A stretch of 15,717 bases of DNA from assembly GCA_021840785.1 (NCBI GenBank), contig JAKBXD010000031.1, forward strand, positions 1 through 15,717. The letters are read 5' to 3'. Under the pieces are notes generated by a model that made no database searches, had not been told where the DNA came from, and saw nothing but the letters and a program-made list of their open reading frames with translations. The translations under genes were made by a program, and so were the position numbers. Position 1 is the first letter of the stretch. Each line of letters opens with the position of its first letter. The DNA is from Pseudomonadota bacterium (GTDB lineage Bacteria; Pseudomonadota; Gammaproteobacteria; Acidithiobacillales; Acidithiobacillaceae). Positions 1 to 6,052 of the stretch are shown here, piece after piece.

Positions 1-388
1 TGGTTAGAACCAGGACCCAGCATAGCCATAAAACACCACGGAACCTATGGGCAAAATACCGGATTTGCCAATATTTTCTTGCCGTTAGAGACCACCAGGG
101 CTCCGGTAATGCGGGATTCCCCGATCTCCGAAACACATCCAGCCAACGCGCATCCCATACAGGGGCGAGAAAAGCCGAAATCGTCCCATTCCAAAAATCC
201 CGCAGAAATCTGGCGTACGTGCGTGATAACAACATCAAAAGAGCGGTTCCCAGAGCCACTTTGCCAAGTGCATCAACATACCATAGGCGCTGCCCATACC
301 ACACAACAAGCAGCACAAAAAGCCACGAGATCCTCTGGGTAGCGATCCTCGTTAGATCCCTGGGCGAGTTATTCTTCTTCGCCTGCAT
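1..388 (-). CDS. Trp-rich membrane protein, unrecognised, partial (runs off left edge)
   Basis: From ATG at 388 the minus strand is open for 129 codons to the window edge without a stop. The product begins MQAKKNNSPRDL, then has hydrophobic stretches at about residues 22-32 (SWLFVLLVVWY) and 42-55 (KVALGTALLMLLS), a loop rich in Trp, Arg and Phe (about 60-112), and another hydrophobic run at the edge (GVLWLCWVLVL). This looks like an inner-membrane protein with basic cytoplasmic loops. The start overlaps the last 20 nt of traG in another frame, so it is probably translationally coupled and the last visible gene of the same operon; I see no strong Shine-Dalgarno sequence. The 3' end is outside the window. 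I cannot assign a family. Its place after the coupling protein fits an accessory transfer, mating-pair stabilisation or exclusion protein, but that is inference. The long stop-free frame and membrane-type composition argue that it is real. Confidence 0.72.
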   Translation of the reverse strand, partial: MQAKKNNSPRDLTRIATQRISWLFVLLVVWYGQRLWYVDALGKVALGTALLMLLSRTYARFLRDFWNGTISAFLAPVWDARWLDVFRRSGNPALPEPWWSLTARKYWQIRYFAHRFRGVLWLCWVLVLT

Positions 389-2756
389 CTCTGACCGCTT
401 GGGCATCACTATCAACAGCGTTTTTGCCGCCTGCAAGGGCCTGTCCTCCGACGTTGCGGAGTACGCTTTGCGTGCCGTCCGCAGGACCTTCGTCGGCTGC
501 CAAGGCATTGCTGCCTGCCAAGGCATCGAAGGACTGACGCTCCGCATCTCGTGCTGTGGTGTCATACTTTCCTGATCCGTTGGGGGCATTTCCGCTCAAT
601 TCGTTGAGTTCGTTGTTGACCGCGGCGAGAGCGGCCAAGGCTTCCTCACTGGGCGGCGCTTCCTCGGGCTCCGTCTTGTCCTTCTCCTGGCCGGGTTCTT
701 CCTTGCGCTCAATGACTGGCACCGGCAGCCGTCCACCAGAAGGACCCAGTATGGCAGCGTAATCCTTCACGGCGCCGGGGAGTTCGTCACTTTTGTCTGG
801 CCAGCAGACTTGCGCACGCTTCAGCCACTCCGGGTTTTTGAAGTAGAGGAGCTGTTGGCCGTATATGGGGGAGAAGCCGGCGACAAAGATCAGCATGTCG
901 CCAGGCTTTTTGATGTTGCTGCCTTCCTTCTCTGGCCCCCGCAGGGTCATCACTTCATCGGCGGTGAGTAGCGGGCGGGACTGATAGCTGATGCTGGTGG
1001 AATAGCCCTTGGCGCCACTGATCATCCCACCGTCGAAACTCTTGTTGTCGTTTTCGAGGGTGACCGTGCGGGTCCCCAGCATGTCAGATACCCACTTGGC
1101 CGTTTCCACCTGGTTGGGCGCATAGGCTGCCCGGACATGGCAGTTACCAATGATGGTCTTCGCTCCGGATTTGCCATAGCCATGGTGTTCATCTTCGAGC
1201 TGCGCGATGTCTTGGGTAATCAGGTAGAGTTTGACGTTGTAGCCCGCGAGGAAGGCGATGCTGTCGAGGAAGATATCCAGCTTCCCCAGCCTCGGGAACT
1301 CGTCCAGCAGCAGCAAAAGGCGATGATTGCCTTTGGCCGTGATACGTCCATCTTTGGCAACCAGTCGCTCTTCTGCAGTAAACTGCGAGGCAATCTGGTT
1401 CAGTACCAGGCGGATTAAGGGCTTCAGACGGTTTTTGTCTTCCGGACTGGTAACGAGATAGAGGGATACTGGTTGCTCGGCATCCTGCAGATCCGTAATC
1501 CGGAAGTCCGACTTCTCCGTCCATTTGGCAACGATCGGGTCCCGATACAGACTCAAAAAGCTCATCATGGTGGAGATGACGCCGGACTTTTCGTTATCGG
1601 CCTTGTTGAGCATCTCTCGGGCCGACTGCGCAATCACCGGGTGAATCTGTGTTGTCTGCCCGCTACCATCTTTCCAGCCGTACTGGTTTTCCGGGTCGTG
1701 GACGGTCTGCATCATTTGCTCGAAGGCCACGTCCACGCTCTCCAGGGTTGGATCATTCAGGTAGGCCGCGACGCCGCGCAAAGTTTTGTCGGGCATGGCA
1801 TAGAGCACATGCAGAATGACCGATGTGAGGAGAGCAAAGCCGGTTTTCTGCCAGTGATCGTTCAGACCCTTGCCGTCCGGGTCCACGATCATCGTGGCGA
1901 TATTCATGACATCCTTGACTTCGTACTGGGAAGCAATCCGGACGGCATCCAGCGGATTGAAATGGCAGCCATTGGGCTCGGTCGATCCTGGCGCGAATTT
2001 CAGAATGGCGTGTCCCTGGCTTTTCCGGTAACCAGCCGTCAGATTGAAGTTCTCGCCCTTGATATCGTTGACCACGATGGAGTCCATCCAGCCGTCGAGC
2101 AGGGTAGGGAGCACCAGGCCCACGCCTTTGCCGGACCGGGTGGGAGCAAAGACCAGAATGTGCTCGGCGCCAGTATGCTGCAGCGGAGTCGCCTCGCCAT
2201 TCTCGACAAAGGCCCCGACGTAGCAGATATGGGGAGAGTCATACCGCTTGGGTCCACGCTTCTCGCCCCAGAAATGATACCAGGGGGTTGGAGGATCAGG
2301 GGGGAGCAGGGCGGAGCGTTGGACATCCTTTCGGGATGCCCAGTGCGCCGATCCGTGGACCGGGTTGTCCAGCACGGCCTTCTGGGCATCCTTGTGCTTT
2401 TTGCTGAGGATTCCCGCGGTGAGCATTCCCAGAACCACGGCGGGCAAGCCCGCATAGTAGAACGCCTGATGGATCACTGGGTAGTTGATATTAAAAATCA
2501 TCGGGCGCAGAAACGGGATGGGGTTGTACAACCGCCAGCCGTCGATGACGATATACGCATGCGCCTGTTTGATGAAGGCATCGGTCCAGCCATAGCCAGG
2601 AAACACTTCGCGGGCGACATAGGAAATGCCTAGCGTGTAGCCCAGCACGCCAGCGGCAATGCCGCTGACTGTGGTCTTGAGTTTGCCGCCGCGCGCCAGG
2701 CGCTGAACCTGGTAGTCGGAGACCTGCTGATCGGGCGCGTGTACCTTTTGTGCCAT
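369..2756 (-). CDS. traG: Type IV coupling protein, TraG/VirD4 family
   Basis: Inner-membrane ATPase that brings the relaxase-DNA complex to the T4SS channel. I take ATG 2756 (795 aa, MAQKVHAPDQ) because AAGGGA lies 5 nt upstream and the transglycosylase stops 10 bp before; the frame is open to 2921, but that would overlap the previous gene by 155 bp. Seen in the sequence: membrane segments at about 29-49 and 97-117 with a periplasmic loop between, Walker A APTRSGKGVG (204-213), and Walker B LLLLLDEFPRLG (480-491). These are hallmarks of the VirD4/TraG family. The nucleotide-binding part ends near residue 650. About 115 acidic, Pro/Glu/Ala-rich residues follow, making the protein longer than the usual 600-700 aa. 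Residues 757-772 of that tail are encoded by a palindromic repeat also present in the HU-like gene. The tail may be a substrate-docking extension, as in other coupling proteins, but this is inference. Confidence 0.95.
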   Translation of the reverse strand: MAQKVHAPDQQVSDYQVQRLARGGKLKTTVSGIAAGVLGYTLGISYVAREVFPGYGWTDAFIKQAHAYIVIDGWRLYNPIPFLRPMIFNINYPVIHQAFYYAGLPAVVLGMLTAGILSKKHKDAQKAVLDNPVHGSAHWASRKDVQRSALLPPDPPTPWYHFWGEKRGPKRYDSPHICYVGAFVENGEATPLQHTGAEHILVFAPTRSGKGVGLVLPTLLDGWMDSIVVNDIKGENFNLTAGYRKSQGHAILKFAPGSTEPNGCHFNPLDAVRIASQYEVKDVMNIATMIVDPDGKGLNDHWQKTGFALLTSVILHVLYAMPDKTLRGVAAYLNDPTLESVDVAFEQMMQTVHDPENQYGWKDGSGQTTQIHPVIAQSAREMLNKADNEKSGVISTMMSFLSLYRDPIVAKWTEKSDFRITDLQDAEQPVSLYLVTSPEDKNRLKPLIRLVLNQIASQFTAEERLVAKDGRITAKGNHRLLLLLDEFPRLGKLDIFLDSIAFLAGYNVKLYLITQDIAQLEDEHHGYGKSGAKTIIGNCHVRAAYAPNQVETAKWVSDMLGTRTVTLENDNKSFDGGMISGAKGYSTSISYQSRPLLTADEVMTLRGPEKEGSNIKKPGDMLIFVAGFSPIYGQQLLYFKNPEWLKRAQVCWPDKSDELPGAVKDYAAILGPSGGRLPVPVIERKEEPGQEKDKTEPEEAPPSEEALAALAAVNNELNELSGNAPNGSGKYDTTARDAERQSFDALAGSNALAADEGPADGTQSVLRNVGGQALAGGKNAVDSDAQAVRDAGEEE
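433..483 (-). repeat. In-frame palindromic repeat element in traG 3' end (copy A)
   Basis: The plus strand has GGGCCTGTCCTCCGA (437-451) followed by a hairpin with outer stem TGCGGA (455-460)/TCCGCA (478-483), inner stem ACGC/GCGT and loop TTT. Positions 437-482 match 3782-3827 in the HU-like gene at 40 of 46 bases by hand alignment. It is translated in the same minus-strand frame in both genes (here GPADGTQSVLRNVGGQ). A smaller direct repeat CTGCCAAGGCAT follows at 497-508 and 515-526. Confidence 0.8.
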
Positions 2757-2766
2757 GAAAATCCCT

Positions 2767-3321
2767 TCAGGGCAGCAATGCCCATCCTTGTGCTGGTTTT
2801 GCCGTCCAGCGGTATTGTGGAAAGGTTGAAGCAGAGTGTGTGATGCGCGCCGATTCACCCACATGCAGAAAGGATGGTGCGCCTGCCGCCTGAAATACCC
2901 GGCTGGCATACTGCAGGTCACCGAACAGGTGCCCTGAGTTATAGGCTTCCAGGGTGTGAAGCAGGGCGTTCTGTCCCGTCATGCCGCGGGCGATGGACTG
3001 TTGCCAGTCTGCGCGCAGGATCTCGCCGCCCACCTGCAGGTTGGTGCAGGCATTGAGGGCGGTTTTGGGCGTGAGATGGTATTGCGCAAAATTCTCGGTG
3101 TCGATCTGGGCAATGCCCACGTCCACCTGGTGGCCTTCGGCAATCAGCACGCGCAGAATCCGCAAGGCTTCCTGCCGGCTCCGAGGGTGGTATCCACGAT
3201 GTGCAGTATTGTCCCACAGCACCCAGGGGTCGCCGGCGGATTCGGTCTGTACAATCGCCTTCATAGTCACAGGCGCAATGGCGGGAGTGCATTGGCTCAC
3301 GAGCGTGGTGATGGGTAGCAT
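2767..3321 (-). CDS. VirB1-like lytic transglycosylase
   Basis: 184-aa SLT-fold murein hydrolase that cuts peptidoglycan glycan strands so the T4SS can cross the cell wall. Motifs seen: likely catalytic Glu27 in IVQTESAGDP; GIAQI (69-73) matching the G-[LIM]-[AM]-Q motif; NACTNLQVGGEIL (90-102), typical of the N-A-x-N-L-x-x-G-x-x-L helix; AYNSG (126-130) matching A-Y-N-x-G; and YASRV (138-142). ATG 3321 overlaps the stop of the HU-like gene (TGATG), so translation is probably coupled. GAGG lies 10 nt upstream, which is weak on its own. The mature domain starts almost at the N-terminus and no convincing signal peptide is visible, as in some other T4SS transglycosylases. The gene ends 10 bp before traG. 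Family assignment is secure; I leave the symbol empty because IncP TrbN and VirB1 names are used inconsistently. Confidence 0.9.
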   Translation of the reverse strand: MLPITTLVSQCTPAIAPVTMKAIVQTESAGDPWVLWDNTAHRGYHPRSRQEALRILRVLIAEGHQVDVGIAQIDTENFAQYHLTPKTALNACTNLQVGGEILRADWQQSIARGMTGQNALLHTLEAYNSGHLFGDLQYASRVFQAAGAPSFLHVGESARITHSASTFPQYRWTAKPAQGWALLP

Positions 3322-3848
3322 CAGGACGCTGCCTCTTCTGCTTCTTCGGCGCTATGGTCTCCCAGAGACTGGCGCAAATGCTTTCCGGCACGGAATCGTG
3401 CCCGCAGCTTTGCGGGAACATGGATGGTTTCGCCGGTCGCCGGGTTGCGTGCCGTGCGCTCGGCAGTCTGTTTGGTGTGGAATGTGCCGAAACGGGTGAT
3501 GGTCACGCGATGCCCGGCGGACAGGCAATCCGCAAGGATTTCAAAGATCGTTCGGACAATCCGTTCCGCTGCCGCGTCAGATGCGATGTCATTGCTGCGG
3601 AGCATCCGCAGCGTAGAAACCACATCCTGCGTATGAAAATCCATAAGTTGTCTGGTTTCGTCGCCAATGGTGTTTCCGCCAGCAGGGGCGTTGTCGCCTG
3701 CCAGGGCATGTCCTCCGAACCAAAGGTTGCCACGCTTTGTCGTGGCACCTTCGCGGAGTACCCTTCGGGTGTCGTCCGCCAGGGCATGTCCTCCGACTTC
3801 GCGGAGTACCCTTCGGGTGCCGTCCGCTAGGGCTTTGGGTGGCAGCAT
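3321..3848 (-). CDS. HU/IHF-like DNA-binding protein with N-terminal repeat extension
   Basis: 175 aa. Residues 70-164 form an HU/IHF-type domain: helical dimerisation part (DFHTQDVVSTLRML, then AAERIVRTIFEILADCLSAG), RFGTF (119-123), and the DNA-minor-groove arm with RNPATGE (134-140). HU/IHF proteins bend DNA; an element-encoded copy could help assemble a relaxosome or shape promoters here. I choose ATG 3848 because AAAGGAGG lies 6 nt upstream and the start overlaps the previous stop (TAATG); a longer frame from 3887 lacks this. Residues 6-50 are not part of the HU fold. They are coded by tandem palindromic DNA repeats (ALADGTRRVLREVGGH, ALADDTRRVLREG). An internal ATG at 3644 (Met69) would give a standard-size HU but has no visible Shine-Dalgarno. 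The C-terminus is a short acidic Ala/Glu tail. Confidence 0.9.
   Translation of the reverse strand: MLPPKALADGTRRVLREVGGHALADDTRRVLREGATTKRGNLWFGGHALAGDNAPAGGNTIGDETRQLMDFHTQDVVSTLRMLRSNDIASDAAAERIVRTIFEILADCLSAGHRVTITRFGTFHTKQTAERTARNPATGETIHVPAKLRARFRAGKHLRQSLGDHSAEEAEEAAS
3701..3833 (-). repeat. Cluster of in-frame palindromic repeats in HU-like gene (copies B1, B2 and a second hairpin type)
   Basis: Two hairpins occupy 3753-3779 and 3801-3827, 48 bp (16 codons) apart: outer stem GCGGA/TCCGC, inner stem ACCC/GGGT, loop TTC. The tandem copies match over 37 bp (3749-3785 vs 3797-3833) with two mismatches. The element CCAGGGCATGTCCTCCGA occurs at 3701-3718 and 3779-3796. Between them, 3723-3751 is a second hairpin: AAGG-T-TGCCACG, loop CTTTGT, CGTGGCA-CCTT (11 paired bases, one bulge). 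All lie inside the coding frame without breaking it. Confidence 0.85.
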
Positions 3849-4099
3849 TACAAGCCTCCTTTGTACTTCAGGGAGACTTCTGCGCACTGGGGGCAGACAT
3901 GCACCTGTACCGCCATCTTCTTCTCAAAGGCTTCCTCGCCATCGGTTGCGAGTTGACCGCCGATGAGCGCGGCTCCTGCTCCCAGCATGCCCGTGAGCCC
4001 ACCCATGCGAATGCCGTGATCGCCCAGATACTGCATGGGTGTCTGGCAACATGGGCAAGGCTGTTGCGCCACCTGTTCCTGCTGTCCAAATCCAAACAT
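3848..4099 (-). CDS. Small double-CxxC zinc-ribbon-like protein
   Basis: 83 aa beginning MFGFGQQEQV. Two Cys pairs, PCPCC (Cys15, 17, 18) and CPQC (Cys69, 72), would form a four-Cys zinc site, with about 50 residues between. The middle (33-50, GGLTGMLGAGAALIGGQL) is Gly-rich and hydrophobic, which could be a membrane-associating loop or a flexible linker. The start is supported by AAGGAG six nt before ATG. The gene begins 14 bp after the previous stop, and its own stop overlaps the HU-like start (TAATG). I do not recognise a named family. Small zinc-ribbon proteins often act in DNA, RNA or protein binding, and its neighbours on both sides include DNA-binding proteins, so a role in DNA processing or regulation of transfer is plausible but unproven. 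Confidence 0.75.
   Translation of the reverse strand: MFGFGQQEQVAQQPCPCCQTPMQYLGDHGIRMGGLTGMLGAGAALIGGQLATDGEEAFEKKMAVQVHVCPQCAEVSLKYKGGL
3855..3862 (-). promoter_or_regulatory. Strong RBS deciding the HU-like gene start
   Basis: The minus strand reads AAAGGAGG, then six bases, then ATG at 3848. It lies inside the 3' end of the zinc-ribbon gene and rules against the longer frame beginning at 3887. Confidence 0.85.
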
Positions 4100-4113
4100 G
4101 ATTTTCTCCTTGC

Positions 4114-4344
4114 CTAGAGCATTTCTTCCGCTTCATCGAGCAGGGCGCGGGCGTCGGCGATGACGCCGCCCTTGTCCTGTTCTTTCTCGATGTAGCCGAT
4201 GATCTTGTTGATCTCCGCCGGCTTGCGGTCGAACCGTTCCGCCAGCGCCTTTACCGCTTCTTTCACTTCCTCCTGCTTCTGGGCGATCTTCGCCCGCAGG
4301 TTCAGTATGTCCCGCAGGGCATCTTTCATGGCATCGTTATTCAT
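4114..4344 (-). CDS. Small helical, charged protein of unknown function
   Basis: 76 aa, almost entirely predicted helix by eye: charged residues alternate with Leu/Ile/Ala (LRDILNLRAKIAQKQEEVK at 10-28, then KEAVKALAERF). A break near DRKPAEI (39-45) is followed by another helix ending in DEAEEML. This looks like a short helical hairpin or coiled coil, perhaps a dimer. ATG 4344 overlaps the end of the ribbon-helix-helix gene by 8 bp and is preceded by GGAG about six nt upstream. An in-frame ATG at 4329 is possible. The overall pattern loosely recalls small helical DNA-associated proteins such as GapR, but I see no diagnostic residues and do not claim that family. It belongs to the four-gene small-protein cassette between trbI and the transglycosylase gene. 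Confidence 0.75.
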   Translation of the reverse strand: MNNDAMKDALRDILNLRAKIAQKQEEVKEAVKALAERFDRKPAEINKIIGYIEKEQDKGGVIADARALLDEAEEML

Positions 4345-4642
4345 CGGACACTCCTGGCTTTTCGGTGGGTAAGACGAAATCGTCCAGCAACCGGTCGATC
4401 AGTGCTGACATGCTCCAATGGGGTCCCTTGCAGCGCTCCAGGCGCTCCAGGACATCGGTTGGCAGGGAAATGGACATTGGGCGCAGTCCCCGTCCGGGGT
4501 GTTTTTTATCCCTGGGAACGGCAAGCAGGATCAGTTCGTCGTCCGACAATGCACGCACCTTGCGACTGACGATTTCCCTGCGTTGCTGTGGAGTAATTCC
4601 GGCGTCCCAGTGCTCTGTGCGTATGTTGACGTAAGATTGCAT
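4337..4642 (-). CDS. Ribbon-helix-helix (CopG/Arc-like) protein, probable regulator
   Basis: 101 aa. Residues 54-61 (RPMSISLP) look like the beta strand that enters the DNA major groove in ribbon-helix-helix proteins. TDVLERLERCKG (62-73) would be helix A and SMSALIDRLLDDF (77-89) helix B. The first 50 residues are a separate, charged segment. RHH proteins in conjugative elements act as transcription repressors or as oriT-binding relaxosome partners (TraY/MbeC-like); either would fit. The start ATG 4642 lies 6 bp after the trbI stop with only a weak Shine-Dalgarno (GGGTAAC), suggesting coupling to trbI. The stop overlaps the next gene by 8 bp. A plausible target is the 12-bp motif repeated upstream of three genes in this window, but nothing in the sequence links them directly. 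Confidence 0.78.
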   Translation of the reverse strand: MQSYVNIRTEHWDAGITPQQRREIVSRKVRALSDDELILLAVPRDKKHPGRGLRPMSISLPTDVLERLERCKGPHWSMSALIDRLLDDFVLPTEKPGVSDE

Positions 4643-4648
4643 GGACAG

Positions 4649-6052
4649 TTACCCGTAAGGATTATAGGGGTCAGGCTTTGGCGCTACCGCTGGCGTCGTG
4701 ACTCCTGGGCCAGTCTGCATGGCCGGGTTGTATGGGCCGGGGAAGACCAGGTCCTGAGTGGCAACCACATTAAAGGGATAGCCTGCAGGTATGGTGATGG
4801 TTGGCGCGATATCGATGTACTTCTGCAGCAATTGCGACTCCGCCTGCCCGAAGGTCTGGGCCAGACTCTGTTCACTATCCTGCAACGCCTGGTTGCCGGT
4901 AACTCCCGTGGTATTGCTGGACGTACTGGTCGGGCTGGCCAACGCCATTCCGGCATCGACGATGGACATCAACAGCGCATTCTTGAAAATCAGCCAGGTG
5001 TGGTTGTTGACCTCACCGGCGAAGCCCGCGTACCCGCGCCCACCGCTTGCCTCGAAGCCTGGCAGGTTGATGTAGGTCCCGTTGGGAAATTCTATGCGGG
5101 TCCAGGCCGCCAACAGGCGGTTCGTGCCCAGGGTCGTTTGGGTGCTGTAGGTACCAATGAGCTTTGCGCCGGCGGGAATCAGCAAGGTGGCACCATTGAC
5201 GCTGGAATAGACATTGCGGCTCACCACCGCCGTGATTTGCCCCGGCAAATAGCTTTTGATGCCCTCTTCAAGAACTGCGGGAATCACTGATCCCTGCAGG
5301 ACCTCATAGGGACTGATCTCGCGCGTTACCAGATCCGCAGAAGTGTCGTGAACCTTCTTTTTGGTCTTTTGTTGTGGAGCGCCATTCTGGCTTGCCGCGA
5401 GCAGTTCCTTTTGTGCAGCCGCATAGGGGGCGATAGCGGCTGCCGCTGCCTGAGAGGGTGCCGCACTCGCTGTGGGCTGCTGTCCCCAGGATAATCCCAT
5501 TCCGCTGGCACCATTTCCGCCGTGCAGGCTGGCAGTAAATGCCGCATTTTGTGCGGCATAGGGATTCATTTTCGGCGCAGATGCGGTGGGGGCGGTCTGT
5601 GTTGTCCCCGCCGCTCCAGTAGATGCCCCCGACGTGCCTGTCGTTGTGCTTTTATCCGGGGCAACCGGAGCATGGTCTGGCTTCGGCTTTTGGGCCGGGA
5701 TAGCAAATGTCCCCGTGGATGCGGGAGCGATGGTGGTATTCGCCTTTTTCGCTTGGTGATCGAACGGGTTGTGATGTTGCATGTAGACATAGCCGCCATA
5801 AGCAGCTACACCCACAACGGCCATGGCAATATACAGCGGTTTTTTGCTGATTTGTGTGGCGAGCCCCGCACTGCCAGGCTTGGTGTTGATGGGGGTTGCC
5901 CCCGCGCCAGGGGTCTGCCCTGTTGTCGGGTTGGCATTCATGGCGGGGCCGGACGCAGAGTTGGTCCCTGTTCCAGCATTCGACGATTGTCCAGACCGTT
6001 TTGCGATGTTCTGGTTCCGGGCATCCAGGATGGCCTTGAAGGGGTTTTTCAT
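4649..6052 (-). CDS. trbI: TrbI/VirB10 family T4SS core protein
   Basis: 467-aa inner-membrane-anchored protein that spans the periplasm and inserts in the outer-membrane core complex. Seen: cytoplasmic N-terminus (1-70), one transmembrane helix (72-91, PLYIAMAVVGVAAYGGYVYM), a long Pro/Ala/Thr-rich periplasmic linker (100-235), and the conserved C-terminal VirB10 domain from about 247 (PYEVLQGSVIPAVLEEGIKS; LIPAGAKLIGTYS; RIEFPNGTYINLPG). HTWLIFKNALLMSIVDAGMA (351-370) fits the helical antenna region that forms the outer-membrane channel, and TITIPAGYPFNV (418-429) is the closing strand motif. Start ATG 6052 overlaps the upstream stop by four bases (ATGA), with GGAGG seven nt upstream. The length is usual for TrbI. 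The C-terminus ends in a Pro/Tyr-rich tail (DPYNPYG). Confidence 0.95.
   Translation of the reverse strand: MKNPFKAILDARNQNIAKRSGQSSNAGTGTNSASGPAMNANPTTGQTPGAGATPINTKPGSAGLATQISKKPLYIAMAVVGVAAYGGYVYMQHHNPFDHQAKKANTTIAPASTGTFAIPAQKPKPDHAPVAPDKSTTTGTSGASTGAAGTTQTAPTASAPKMNPYAAQNAAFTASLHGGNGASGMGLSWGQQPTASAAPSQAAAAAIAPYAAAQKELLAASQNGAPQQKTKKKVHDTSADLVTREISPYEVLQGSVIPAVLEEGIKSYLPGQITAVVSRNVYSSVNGATLLIPAGAKLIGTYSTQTTLGTNRLLAAWTRIEFPNGTYINLPGFEASGGRGYAGFAGEVNNHTWLIFKNALLMSIVDAGMALASPTSTSSNTTGVTGNQALQDSEQSLAQTFGQAESQLLQKYIDIAPTITIPAGYPFNVVATQDLVFPGPYNPAMQTGPGVTTPAVAPKPDPYNPYG

Noticed and set aside
79..575. Two short plus-strand frames at the left end
   Set aside because: They lie opposite the minus-strand membrane-protein gene and the traG tail and show no coding character.
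1473..2633. 386-codon plus-strand open frame opposite traG
   Set aside because: It is antisense to a gene with clear Walker motifs, has no family features, and its composition is what a GC-rich complementary strand produces.
2757..2921. 55-codon N-terminal extension of traG
   Set aside because: It would overlap the transglycosylase gene by 155 bp and lacks a ribosome-binding site; ATG 2756 has AAGGGA at good spacing.
3701..3833. Possible CRISPR-like array
   Set aside because: Only two to three copies, no constant spacer pattern, the units are coding and palindromic, and no cas genes are nearby.
4114..4344. GapR-family assignment for the helical 76-aa protein
   Set aside because: Only the general charged-helix pattern is similar; diagnostic residues could not be identified by eye.
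4661..4666. TATAAT on the minus strand before the RHH gene
   Set aside because: It is inside the last trbI codons (Pro-Tyr-Asn-Pro), has no -35 at a usable distance, and the leader would be only about 12 nt.
4418..5290. 290-codon plus-strand frame opposite trbI and the RHH gene
   Set aside because: Crosses two real minus-strand genes and shows no recognisable product.
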